Positions 1 to 7,280 of a stretch of DNA of 11,995 nt are shown here, in pieces. Source of the stretch: JBPBQZ01 sp050955105 (lineage in GTDB: Bacteria > Pseudomonadota > Gammaproteobacteria > Burkholderiales > Burkholderiaceae); contig JBPBQZ010000030.1 of assembly GCA_050955105.1 (NCBI GenBank), positions 1 to 11,995 of the forward strand. The letters are read 5' to 3'. Both the position numbers and the translations under genes were made by a program. The number at the start of each line of letters is the position of its first letter. Position 1 is the stretch's first letter. The notes beneath the pieces are model-generated. The model saw nothing but the letters and a program-made list of their open reading frames with translations. It was not told where the DNA came from and made no database searches.

Positions 1-1713
1 GCCGGGCTCAACCCGGCGTTCAGCATCAGCGACCGCGACGATGCGGCCGACTTGATGCATCTGGTGCGTCACGACCTTGGACTGTCCAATACCGGTCGAC
101 GCTTTCCGACCAAACACACTTGCCTGGCGATCTATTCGCGCGCCGTCAACACCATGACGCCGCTCGAAACCTTATTGCAGCGTCACTATCCATGGTGCGT
201 CGAATGGCACGACCCGCTGCGTGCACTGTTTCGCGGCTACGTGGCAGCCAAACAAGCGCAGGACGTGCTCGACTACGATGACTTGCTGCTCTATTGGGCA
301 CGTCTCGCCGGCCATCCGGAGGTGGCACGCGAACTCGATGCGCGCTTCCGTCACATCCTGGTCGACGAATACCAGGACACCAACCGTCTGCAAGCCGCCA
401 TCCTGCTGGCGATCAAGCCGCACGGCCACGGCCTGACCGTAGTGGGCGACGACGCCCAGTCGATCTATTCGTTCCGCGGCGCCGAAGTCAGCAACATCCT
501 CGAGTTTCCGACGCGCTTCGATCCGCCCGCGACCATCGTCACGCTCGATCGCAATTACCGGTCGACGCAGCCGATTTTGGCGGCCGCCAATGCCGTCATC
601 TCCTTGGCGCAGCGGCGCTATGCCAAGCAGCTATGGTCGCATCGCGAGGGCGCGCAGCGGCCCGCGCTGGTGGACGTACGCGACGAAGCGGCGCAGGCGC
701 AGTATGTCGCCGAGCAAGTGCTGGGAAGCCGCGAGGCCGGTGTCGCGCTGCGCGGGCAGGCCGTGCTGTTTCGAGCCTCGCACCACAGCGCGGCGCTGGA
801 AATCGAGTTGGCGCGCCGCAACCTGCCATTCGTAAAATTCGGCGGCTTGAAGTTTCTCGACGCCAGTCATGTGAAAGACGTGCTGGGCGTGCTGCGCTTT
901 TCGCAAAATCCGCTGAACCGTGTCGCCGGCTTCCGCGTACTGCAGTTACTGCCCGGCGTAGGCCCGGCAGCGGCGCAACGCGTAATGGAGCAACTGGCGG
1001 CGGCGCAACCATGGCACGAGCTGGCCGCGCCGGCGCGCGCAGTCGAAGGCTGGAGCGCGTGGGTCGAGCTGATGGCGGCACTGGCAACACCCACGCACGG
1101 CGCCGGCGCTTGGGCCGCGACCGAGGTCGAGCTGGTCTGCCGCTGGTACACGCCGCATTTGCAGCGCATGCATGAAGACTTCGCAACGCGTGCCGGCGAC
1201 TTGTCCGCCCTCACCCAGATCGCCGCGACCTTTGCTTCGCGCGAGGCGTTTCTCACCGAGCTGACGCTCGATCCGCCGCACGCCAGCAGCGGCGAAGCGG
1301 GCAAGCCTTTGCTCGACGAAGACTATCTGATCCTGTCGACGATTCACTCGGCGAAAGGTCAGGAATGGCAGCGCGTGTATATATTGAACGGCGTCGATGG
1401 CTGCATTCCTTCCGACCTGGCCACCGGCGCACCGGAAGAAATCGAGGAAGAACGGCGGCTGCTTTATGTGGCGATGACACGCGCTAAGGATCAGCTCGAC
1501 ATCATCGTGCCGCAGCGTTTCTATCTGACGCAGCAAAGCGGCGCCGGCGATCGGCACGTATATGCGGCGCGCACGCGCTTCATTCCGCAGCGCCTCGACG
1601 CCTTGTTCGAACGCGGCAGTTGGCCGCCCGCCGTGCGCAGCGCCGTCGGCAGCCAGGCGCTGGCCGCCGTCAAACTCGATATCGCGGCGCAGATGCGCAG
1701 TATGTGGGATTGA
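1..1713 (+). CDS. UvrD/Rep-family ATP-dependent DNA helicase, C-terminal part (5' end cut off)
   Basis: Superfamily 1A 3'-5' DNA helicase that unwinds DNA using ATP, probably in repair or restart of replication. The reading frame is open from base 1, and the first visible residues (AGLNPAFSISDRDDAADLM) are family-like. The ATG at 52 is therefore internal, and the gene starts left of the window. 570 residues are visible. The Walker A motif (GxGKT) is not visible and should lie upstream. Seen in order: Walker B VDEYQDTN (nt 361-384), motif III GDDAQSIYSFRG (445-480), motif IV LDRNYRS (near 544-564), a GGLKF element (841-855), motif V STIHSAKGQEW (1336-1368) and motif VI EERRLLYVAMTRAK (1447-1488). 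All visible motifs look intact, so the protein is probably active. The family could include UvrD, Rep or PcrA paralogues, and I cannot say which. It ends stop-to-stop against the next gene on the other strand. Confidence 0.93.
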   Translation, partial: AGLNPAFSISDRDDAADLMHLVRHDLGLSNTGRRFPTKHTCLAIYSRAVNTMTPLETLLQRHYPWCVEWHDPLRALFRGYVAAKQAQDVLDYDDLLLYWARLAGHPEVARELDARFRHILVDEYQDTNRLQAAILLAIKPHGHGLTVVGDDAQSIYSFRGAEVSNILEFPTRFDPPATIVTLDRNYRSTQPILAAANAVISLAQRRYAKQLWSHREGAQRPALVDVRDEAAQAQYVAEQVLGSREAGVALRGQAVLFRASHHSAALEIELARRNLPFVKFGGLKFLDASHVKDVLGVLRFSQNPLNRVAGFRVLQLLPGVGPAAAQRVMEQLAAAQPWHELAAPARAVEGWSAWVELMAALATPTHGAGAWAATEVELVCRWYTPHLQRMHEDFATRAGDLSALTQIAATFASREAFLTELTLDPPHASSGEAGKPLLDEDYLILSTIHSAKGQEWQRVYILNGVDGCIPSDLATGAPEEIEEERRLLYVAMTRAKDQLDIIVPQRFYLTQQSGAGDRHVYAARTRFIPQRLDALFERGSWPPAVRSAVGSQALAAVKLDIAAQMRSMWD

Positions 1714-2385
1714 TCAGGGCGCGGCCGGCGGCGCCTGCCACAACTGCAGCAGCGGCCCATCGTTGCCGCGCACCGGATCGCAGTCGGGAAAGGGCAAGCC
1801 AGCGATCTGCGCCAGTTGTTCGGCCGACGGCGCTGCGCGACGCACGTCGAAGCGCTGACCCGGCGGATAGGCGCCCACCACGCTGAAGTCGGCACTCGCC
1901 CCTTGCATGCAATGCCCGGTGCCCGCCGGCAACAGCACGACGTCACCCACGGTCAGCGTCACCTCGAGGCCGCCGGGCCCGCCCAGCACCAGCGTCGCAG
2001 TGCCGGCATGGCAACCCAACACCTCGTGCGCAGTCGTGTGATAGTGGTGGTAGTCGAAAATGACATCGCGCCATTGCGGCGGCCAGCCATTGGCGTCGAA
2101 CAGCATTTCCAGGTCCAAAGCCGCAGCGTCCGAGCCGCCGTGCGCGTCGTCCTGGTCGCGCAATCCGCTGGCCAGCACCGCTCGATAGATCAGCACTGAC
2201 AAGCGCGGATGATTCGGCACCCAGTCGTTGGCCGCAAAGCGCCACGCTTGCCAACCGGCACCGCGCGCGCCCGGACGGGCGACCGCGGCAGCGAACTTGG
2301 CCTCGTGGTGCGCCTCGGTCCTGGCGCGCTGCTCGCCGTTGGCACTAGCCTCGCCGTTACCCGCGTCCGGCACGTCGTGGTTCAT
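1714..2385 (-). CDS. Cupin-domain protein, YjlB-like
   Basis: A 223-residue protein with one cupin beta-barrel; the precise substrate is unknown. The metal-site motif is visible as HHYHTTAHEVLGCHAGTA (residues 113-130). Candidate ligands are H114, H116, H120 or E121, and H158 in LLPAGTGH. The core resembles YjlB-type cupins, whose typical start looks like NDWVPNHP (residues 53-60). The first 50 or so residues are hydrophilic, low in complexity (Ala/Gly/Glu-rich) and longer than I expect for the family. No internal start except GTG codon 5 precedes the core, so the extension seems real if the start is right. The ATG directly follows the TAG of the upstream dehydrogenase gene with no clear Shine-Dalgarno, which suggests translational coupling. 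By analogy with other small cupins it may be an isomerase, dioxygenase or sugar-binding protein; no substrate can be assigned. Confidence 0.85.
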   Translation of the reverse strand: MNHDVPDAGNGEASANGEQRARTEAHHEAKFAAAVARPGARGAGWQAWRFAANDWVPNHPRLSVLIYRAVLASGLRDQDDAHGGSDAAALDLEMLFDANGWPPQWRDVIFDYHHYHTTAHEVLGCHAGTATLVLGGPGGLEVTLTVGDVVLLPAGTGHCMQGASADFSVVGAYPPGQRFDVRRAAPSAEQLAQIAGLPFPDCDPVRGNDGPLLQLWQAPPAAP

Positions 2386-3414
2386 CTAGAAGCCGGACAG
2401 CACGATCTTGCCGATCGTCCGTCCGCCCTCCAGCATGGCGTGCGCACGCCGCAGATTCGCCGCGTCGATACGGCCCAGATTCTCGCCAACGGTGGTGCGC
2501 AACACGCCGGCATCCACCAGCCTTGCCACCTCGTTCAGCAATCGTTGCTGCTCGATCATGTCGGCAGTCTGGAACATTGCGCGCGTGAACATATATTCCC
2601 AGGTAAAGCTCACGCTCTTCTGCTTCAACAGCGCCACCGGTAACGGCGCTCCTGTTTCGGCAATCGCGCAAACCTTGCCTTGCGGCGCGATCAATGCAGC
2701 CACGGCCGCGAGGTGTTCGTCGACCGTGCTGCAGACCAGCACGAAGTCGATCGCCGGGCCGCCGGCATCCTGCAACTGCGCGGCCATGTCACCTTTATGG
2801 TCGATGATGCGATCGGCGCCCAGGCTGCGGCACCAGTCCGCGGAACTGCTGCGCGACGCGCTCGCCGTCACGTGCAGGCGCGCCAACTGCTTGGCCAATT
2901 GAATCGCTACCGAGCCGACACCGCCGGCGCCGTTGATGATCAACAGTCCGCGACCCGCGTCACTGCCATCGGCGGCAATACCCAAGCGCTCGAACAAGCC
3001 TTCCCACGCGGTGATGCTGGTAAGCGGCAAGGCCGCTGCCTGCACCCAGTCGAGCGTTGCCGGCTTGGTGCCGACGATGCGTTCGTCTACCAGGTGGAAC
3101 TCGCTGTTGGCGCCCGGGCGCGTTACGCTGCCAGCGTAATAGACCGCGTCGCCGGGACGATAGAGCGTCACGTCAGGCCCCACGGCATCGACGATGCCCG
3201 CTGCATCCCAGCCGAGAATACGCAGTCCGCCGTCGGCCGCGCTGTGCAATTTGGCGCTCGCGCCGCGCTGCTTCGCGTCGACCGGGTTGACCGAAATGGC
3301 CTCGACCCGCACCAGCAGATCGCGCCCGCTCGGCTGCGGCGTGGGGATATCGAGATCGACCAGCGACTGCGGATCGTCGATGGGAAGATGGGTATGGAAA
3401 CCTACCGCTTTCAC
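2386..3414 (-). CDS. Zinc-type alcohol dehydrogenase / quinone oxidoreductase family protein (MDR superfamily)
   Basis: A 342-residue medium-chain dehydrogenase/reductase, expected to be a cytosolic NAD(P)H-dependent oxidoreductase of quinones, enones or aldehydes. The N-terminal GroES-like domain carries ISVNPVDAKQRG (residues 40-51). The Rossmann domain has the nucleotide-binding loop NGAGGVGSVAIQLAKQ (161-176), followed by SLGADRIIDHK (197-207), typical of the family. I do not see the Cys/His ligands of a catalytic zinc near residues 38-70, so despite the family name it is likely zinc-independent, like zeta-crystallin-type reductases. The start is GTG at 3414, supported by AGGAGG four bases upstream and by the canonical MKAVGF opening. 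It is the first gene of a two-gene operon with the cupin gene and is divergent from serB. The substrate is unknown. Confidence 0.92.
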   Translation of the reverse strand: MKAVGFHTHLPIDDPQSLVDLDIPTPQPSGRDLLVRVEAISVNPVDAKQRGASAKLHSAADGGLRILGWDAAGIVDAVGPDVTLYRPGDAVYYAGSVTRPGANSEFHLVDERIVGTKPATLDWVQAAALPLTSITAWEGLFERLGIAADGSDAGRGLLIINGAGGVGSVAIQLAKQLARLHVTASASRSSSADWCRSLGADRIIDHKGDMAAQLQDAGGPAIDFVLVCSTVDEHLAAVAALIAPQGKVCAIAETGAPLPVALLKQKSVSFTWEYMFTRAMFQTADMIEQQRLLNEVARLVDAGVLRTTVGENLGRIDAANLRRAHAMLEGGRTIGKIVLSGF

Positions 3415-3592
3415 ATTGCCTCCTGTTCGTCACACGCTGCCGCGCGGATACTCCATCCTACCGGCTTCCACGCGTCGATGTTCTGCCAGCACGCTTACAA
3501 TACGCGCTTTCGCTCGAACGCCCGCTCGAGCGGCGTCGGGCGCCGTTCTCGACGCTTGATTCTCCAACTCTTGCCGCCTTGCTATTTCGCTC
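3415..3592. promoter_or_regulatory. Divergent intergenic region between the dehydrogenase gene and serB
   Basis: This 178 bp spacer must hold promoters for both directions. On the plus strand, TTACAAT at 3495-3501 is a plausible serB -10 box, but no good -35 lies 16-18 bp upstream (only weak TCGATG at 3475-3480). Downstream, in the probable serB leader, is a perfect 12-bp palindrome CCGCTCGAGCGG (3522-3533). There is also an alternative hairpin pairing 3516-3524 with 3537-3548 with a 3-nt bulge. No minus-strand promoter could be picked with confidence. Confidence 0.35.
3419..3424 (-). promoter_or_regulatory. Shine-Dalgarno fixing a GTG start for the dehydrogenase gene
   Basis: On the minus strand AGGAGG is followed by CAAT and then GTG. 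This perfect anti-16S match, with a short 4-nt spacer, decides the non-ATG start at 3414. Confidence 0.8.
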
Positions 3593-4432
3593 ATGGATCT
3601 GGTCATACAAAGTCTTGCCCCGCTGTCCGACGCCGATGCCGATACCGTGCGCATGCTGTCCAGCGGTGCCGCACGTCAGCGCATCGACCCGCGAGCATGG
3701 CGCATCGAAGATGCCGAGGCATCGACGGCGGCAGCCGTGGCAGCCTGGTGCCAACCGCGCCAGGTCGACTATGCGTTTGTCGCACGGCGCGCGCTGCGCG
3801 ACTTCGGCTTATTCGCGACCGATATGGATTCGACCCTGATCACAATCGAATGCATCGACGAAATCGCCGATTTCTGCGGTTTGAAAGCACAGGTGGCGGC
3901 GATCACTGAAGCCTCGATGCGCGGTGAGATCAAAGATTTTCGCGAAAGCCTGACGCGCCGCGTGGCGCTGCTGCGCGGGCTGGACGTGAGCGCACTGGAG
4001 CAGGTTTATCAAGACCGCCTGAGGCTGTCGCCGGGCGCCGAGCCCTTGCTCGCTGGCGTGAAAGCCGCCGGTCTCGCTACGCTGCTCGTATCGGGCGGCT
4101 TCGTTTTCTTCACCGAGCGCCTGAAGGCGCGCCTCGGTTTCGACGCGGCTTACGCCAACACGCTGGAAGTCGACCACGGCAAACTCACGGGACGCGTGCT
4201 GGGCGAAATCGTCGACGCCAGCGTGAAGGCGCGCCATCTGCTCGATACCTGTGCGGCGCACGGTGTCGAAGCCAGCCGCTCGATCGCCGCGGGTGATGGC
4301 TCGAATGATTTGCTGATGATGAAACAGGCCGGACTGTCGGTGGCGTTTCGCGCCAAGCCGGTAGTGCGCGCCCAGGCCGATGTCGCACTCGACTTCGTCG
4401 GCCTCGACGGCATTCTCAAGCTGTTTGTCTGA
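3593..4432 (+). CDS. serB: Phosphoserine phosphatase SerB
   Basis: HAD-superfamily phosphatase catalysing the last step of L-serine synthesis, O-phospho-L-serine to L-serine plus phosphate, in the cytosol with Mg2+. Residues 1-70 form a short N-terminal domain. The catalytic core has motif I DMDST (residues 77-81; nucleophile D77, acid/base D79). The cap segment IECIDEIADFCG (85-96) contains the substrate-site glutamate. Motif II is SGGF (167-170), the motif III lysine is in DASVKAR (K212), and motif IV is AAGDGSNDLLMM (232-243; D235, D239). All catalytic residues are present. Its 279 residues fit beta-proteobacterial SerB. The ATG at 3593 gives the family-like MDLVIQS opening, but no clear Shine-Dalgarno precedes it. 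It is divergent from the dehydrogenase/cupin operon and convergent with metC. Confidence 0.96.
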   Translation: MDLVIQSLAPLSDADADTVRMLSSGAARQRIDPRAWRIEDAEASTAAAVAAWCQPRQVDYAFVARRALRDFGLFATDMDSTLITIECIDEIADFCGLKAQVAAITEASMRGEIKDFRESLTRRVALLRGLDVSALEQVYQDRLRLSPGAEPLLAGVKAAGLATLLVSGGFVFFTERLKARLGFDAAYANTLEVDHGKLTGRVLGEIVDASVKARHLLDTCAAHGVEASRSIAAGDGSNDLLMMKQAGLSVAFRAKPVVRAQADVALDFVGLDGILKLFV

Positions 4433-4475
4433 CGCGGTAATCGAGCCGCCGTCCAACGCAGTAATCGAGCCGCCG
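4432..4475. repeat. Two-copy direct repeat, 24-bp period, at the serB 3' end
   Basis: A 20-bp unit, ACGC(G/A)GTAATCGAGCCGCCG, occurs at 4432-4451 and again at 4456-4475 with one mismatch; the core GTAATCGAGCCGCCG is identical. The first copy begins in the last base of the serB stop codon. Because the period is 24 bp, the repeat keeps the serB frame. It looks like a short tandem duplication; no function is evident. Confidence 0.8.
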
Positions 4476-4503
4476 CGCGACTGCTCGGCGCCGTGCGACC
4501 GCT

Positions 4504-4528
4504 GGCACTGTGTCGCCGCGCCAGTGCC
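4504..4528. terminator. Hairpin between convergent serB and metC, possible terminator
   Basis: GGCACTG (4504-4510) and CAGTGCC (4522-4528) form a perfect 7-bp stem around an 11-nt loop. It sits between two convergent genes, where a shared terminator is expected. Neither strand shows a U-tract after the stem, so a canonical intrinsic terminator is not supported. The hairpin may instead act as a 3'-end stabiliser, or be chance. Confidence 0.35.
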
Positions 4529-4557
4529 CCGCAGGCCAAATCGCCGGGTTTACGTCA

Positions 4558-5829
4558 TTAAGCCGCAGGCAGATGGCGCGCCATGCTGGCCGCGATATCC
4601 GCGCGCAGATCCGCCTCATCTTCCAGACCCACATAAAAGCGCACCAAGGTGCCGCGATGCGGCCAGCTTCCCGGCGGCCGCATACTCGGCACGTCGTAGG
4701 GCAAGGCCAGGCTATTCGCACCGCCCCAACTGAACCCGATCTTGAATAACTTCAGTCCATCGACAAACGCATCGACTTGGACCGACGTGTAGCGGGCGTC
4801 GAACACCACTGAGAACAGCCCCCCGGCGGCACTGAAATCCCGCACAAAATTTTCGTGACCAGGACACTCCGGCAACGCGGGATGCAATACCACGGCCACC
4901 TCGGCGCGACGCTCCAGCCAATGCGCCAAGGCCAGCGCGCTCCGGTCATGCGCGGCATGACGGATGGCCATGCTCGGCAGACTGCGCAGCAGCAACGAAC
5001 AGTCATCGGCCGACACCCCCAGCCCCAGCAGCATTCGCGCACGCTTCAGGCGCGCGAACACCACGTCGTCGCGCGTAATGGTGGCGCCCATCAGTACATC
5101 GCTGGCGCCCGACTGATATTTGGTAAGCGCCTGCACCGACACGTCACAATCGTGCTCGAAGGGCTTGAAAGCCAGGCCCGCCGAATAGGTATTGTCGATC
5201 GCCACGATCAGCGGGCGCGTGTTCACATCCGCGTCCGTTTGCAGCGCCTGGCTGGCCGCGCGCGCGGCACGGCTCAGGGCGCCGATGTCAGGCACCTCCA
5301 TGGTGACCGAGCCGGGCGCCTCCACCCATAGCAAGCGCGTATTCGGCTGCATCAAGGCGGCGATACCCGCGCCCAGCATCGGGTCGTAGACGCGCACCGT
5401 AATACCGTAGCTTTTGGCCATCCAGCGCGCGTGGTCGAGCGTCGGTCCATACGCGTTCATGGGCACCAGCACATCGTCGCCCTGCTCGACAAACGCGAAA
5501 TACACATTCGAGATTGCGGACAACCCGGATGGCTGCAACAGCGTGCGCGTACCGCCTTCGATCAGCGCCAGGCGCTGGCACAGCGCGGCCGAGGTCGGCG
5601 TGCCTTGCAGGCCGTAGCGCCATTGCTCGTGATTGCCGCTGTCATACGCGTTCAGTTCGGCGACGTTGGCAAACAGCACCGTGGAGCCGCGCGCCACCGG
5701 CACGGGAAAGGCCGCGAAGCCGGGCGGCACCGGCACTGACGGATGCAACAACTCGGTGTGCAGGCCACGCGCGGCATCGGCACCGCCACCAGCATCTTCG
5801 CCGGCAGCGTTCAACTCTTTTTCTGTCAT
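4558..5829 (-). CDS. metC: Cystathionine beta-lyase MetC (PLP-dependent)
   Basis: Cytosolic PLP enzyme of the Cys/Met-metabolism family. It cleaves L-cystathionine to homocysteine, pyruvate and ammonia in methionine synthesis. The protein is 423 residues from the ATG at 5829, near the family length after an Ala/Gly-rich N-terminal extension of about 20 residues. Visible features are WRYGLQGTPTS (residues 70-80, phosphate-contacting Tyr/Arg region), LQPSGLSAI (98-106), IDNTYSAG (211-218, Asp contacting the pyridine nitrogen), the PLP lysine in LTKYQSGASD (K237), FSWGGANS (366-373) and the carboxylate-binding arginine in VRFYVGLED (R397). The SWGG and RFYVGLED signatures favour beta-lyase over gamma-synthase. 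A longer frame start at 5904 would overlap bktB and is rejected. It lies 26 bp after the bktB stop and is probably co-transcribed. It ends with tandem stops TAA TGA. The Shine-Dalgarno is weak. Confidence 0.92.
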   Translation of the reverse strand: MTEKELNAAGEDAGGGADAARGLHTELLHPSVPVPPGFAAFPVPVARGSTVLFANVAELNAYDSGNHEQWRYGLQGTPTSAALCQRLALIEGGTRTLLQPSGLSAISNVYFAFVEQGDDVLVPMNAYGPTLDHARWMAKSYGITVRVYDPMLGAGIAALMQPNTRLLWVEAPGSVTMEVPDIGALSRAARAASQALQTDADVNTRPLIVAIDNTYSAGLAFKPFEHDCDVSVQALTKYQSGASDVLMGATITRDDVVFARLKRARMLLGLGVSADDCSLLLRSLPSMAIRHAAHDRSALALAHWLERRAEVAVVLHPALPECPGHENFVRDFSAAGGLFSVVFDARYTSVQVDAFVDGLKLFKIGFSWGGANSLALPYDVPSMRPPGSWPHRGTLVRFYVGLEDEADLRADIAASMARHLPAA

Positions 5830-5855
5830 CGTGCTTTCGTAATGGCTACAAGCGG

Positions 5856-7037
5856 CTACAGACGTTCGAAGATTGCGGCAATGCCCTGGCCGCCACCGAT
5901 ACACATCGTCACCAATGCATAACGACCGCCCGAACGCTTCAATTCATACAGCGCCTTCACGGTGATCACCGCGCCAGTGGCGCCGATCGGATGCCCGAGC
6001 GAAATACCCGAGCCATTGATGTTGGCGCGTTCAGGATTGAAGCCCAGTTGCTTGGCCACCGCGCAGGCCTGTGCGGCAAACGCTTCGTTCGCCTCGATAA
6101 CATCGATATCCTGGATTTGCAGGCTCGCGCGCTCGAGCGCGATGCGCGTGGCCGGCACCGGGCCGATCCCCATATAGCGCGGATCGACGCCCGCATGGCC
6201 GTAAGCCACCAGGCGCGCCAACGGCTCGAGGCCGCGCTTCTCGGCAGTCTGCCGCTCCATCAGTACCAGCGCTGCCGCGGCGTCATTGATGCCCGAAGCG
6301 TTGCCGGCCGTGACCGAACCGTCTTTCTGAAATGCCGGGCGCAACTTCGCCAGGCTTTCCAGGGTGGTTTCAGCGCGCACATGTTCGTCGATGGCGAACT
6401 CGGTATCGCCCTTCTTCGACTTCAGCGTAATCGGCAAGATCTGTTCGACGAAACGGCCGCTGGCAATGGCCTGCGCCGCGCGCCGATGCGATTCTGCCGC
6501 TAACTCGTCCTGCTGAGCGCGCGTGATCTCGTAGCGGGCCGCAACGTTCTCGGCCGTGATGCCCATATGCACGGCTTCGAACGGATCGCTGAGCGCACCG
6601 ATCATCATGTCGATCATCCGCGCATCGCCCATGCGCGCGCCGAAGCGCGCCGACGGCACACTATAGGGGCTGCGACTCATGTTCTCGGCGCCACCCGCGA
6701 CCGCGATGTCGGCATCGCCCAGCCAGATCGCCTGCGCCGCACTGACGATGGCCTGCAGCCCCGAGCCGCACAAGCGATTCACATTCATCGCCGGCGTCTC
6801 GATACCGATGCCGCCGTCGATCGCCGCCACACGCGCCAGATACATATCGCGCGGTTCGGTGTTGATGACGTGACCGAACACCACATGCCCCACCTCGTCG
6901 CCATTCACCGAGGCTCGCGACAAGGCCTCTCGGGTAACGCGCGCGGCCAGTTCGGTGGGCGGAATGTCCTTGAGGCTGCCGCCAAAACCGCCAATAGCCG
7001 TTCTGACGCCGCTCGCGATAACGACTTCGCGTTGCAT
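5856..7037 (-). CDS. bktB: Beta-ketothiolase / acetyl-CoA acetyltransferase, BktB-like
   Basis: A 393-residue thiolase that condenses or cleaves acyl-CoA and acetyl-CoA (acetoacetyl-CoA or 3-ketovaleryl-CoA). It is used in polyhydroxyalkanoate precursor supply, ketogenic or short fatty acid metabolism. The catalytic triad is intact: nucleophile C90 in VNRLCGSGLQ (86-95), H349 in ISLGHPIGATGA (345-356) and C379 in MCIGGGQG (378-385). NEAFAAQACAV is also present. Overall similarity, including EPRDMYLARVAA and AYGHAGVDPRYMGIGPVPAT, recalls Cupriavidus BktB more than PhaA; this is from memory, not a search. The ATG at 7037 has AAGGAG 8 bases upstream. It heads a likely bktB-metC transcript and is divergent from the lipoprotein gene. 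Some orthologues are named simply acetyl-CoA C-acyltransferase. Confidence 0.92.
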   Translation of the reverse strand: MQREVVIASGVRTAIGGFGGSLKDIPPTELAARVTREALSRASVNGDEVGHVVFGHVINTEPRDMYLARVAAIDGGIGIETPAMNVNRLCGSGLQAIVSAAQAIWLGDADIAVAGGAENMSRSPYSVPSARFGARMGDARMIDMMIGALSDPFEAVHMGITAENVAARYEITRAQQDELAAESHRRAAQAIASGRFVEQILPITLKSKKGDTEFAIDEHVRAETTLESLAKLRPAFQKDGSVTAGNASGINDAAAALVLMERQTAEKRGLEPLARLVAYGHAGVDPRYMGIGPVPATRIALERASLQIQDIDVIEANEAFAAQACAVAKQLGFNPERANINGSGISLGHPIGATGAVITVKALYELKRSGGRYALVTMCIGGGQGIAAIFERL

Positions 7038-7049
7038 GAGGGTTTCTCC

Positions 7050-7079
7050 TTCGAACGCGCGGCCCGCGGCCGCGTCGAA
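7050..7079 (-). promoter_or_regulatory. GC-rich leader hairpin abutting the bktB Shine-Dalgarno
   Basis: In minus-strand RNA, UUCGA plus CGCGGCC pairs with GGCCGCG and UCGAA around a GCG triloop. The stem has 12 base pairs with a 3-nt bulge (CGU). The last two A residues of the right arm (7051-7050) are the first two bases of the AAGGAG Shine-Dalgarno, so the stem partly covers the ribosome site. The pairing is seen in the sequence; a regulatory role is inference. Confidence 0.5.
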
Positions 7080-7171
7080 CAGTTGCCGGCGCGGGCATAC
7101 CGCAGCAGCATGGGGATAGGGGAATAAGCGCGCCAGGCACCCCTGTCACGGCAAGTGTCCTGGCAGCGCCC

Positions 7172-7222
7172 ATTCTATACCGGGCTCCCGGCAAAAGCCG
7201 CCTCCGCCAAAAGCGCTATCAT
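7172..7222. promoter_or_regulatory. Candidate divergent promoter elements, bktB and lipoprotein gene
   Basis: On the minus strand TAGAAT (7177-7172, within TATAGAAT) is a good -10 match for bktB, giving a leader of roughly 130 nt. On the plus strand TATCAT (7217-7222) is a fair -10 for the lipoprotein gene. Neither has a convincing -35. A dyad CCGGG-CT-CCCGG (7180-7191) lies between them and could be an operator. The whole gap 7038-7280 contains no gene that I can support. Confidence 0.35.
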
Positions 7223-7280
7223 CGGCCGACCGTCGCGCTTGGCTGCGCGGTTCAATGCAGTTTCCACGTTCGAGAATTCA

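Noticed and set aside
294..1175. Alternative plus-strand frame of 293 codons inside the helicase gene
   Set aside because: Arg/Ala-rich frame-shifted reading of the helicase, with no domain; all helicase motifs are in the other frame.
1718..1735. GGCGC/GCGCC hairpin just after the helicase stop as a terminator
   Set aside because: Only a 5-bp stem with no U-tract, and it lies inside the cupin coding region; chance pairing is likely at this GC content.
2680..3909. Plus-strand open frame of 409 codons covering the dehydrogenase gene and the 5' part of serB
   Set aside because: It overlaps two confidently identified genes in other frames, and its Arg-rich translation has no domain; a shadow frame.
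5830..5904. Upstream start for metC at 5904
   Set aside because: It would overlap the end of bktB and adds 25 residues unlike MetC. The ATG at 5829 gives a sensible start 26 bp after the bktB stop.
7155..7280. Upstream ATG extending the lipoprotein by 42 residues
   Set aside because: It would put the hydrophobic signal and lipobox in the middle of the protein and translate the likely promoter region.
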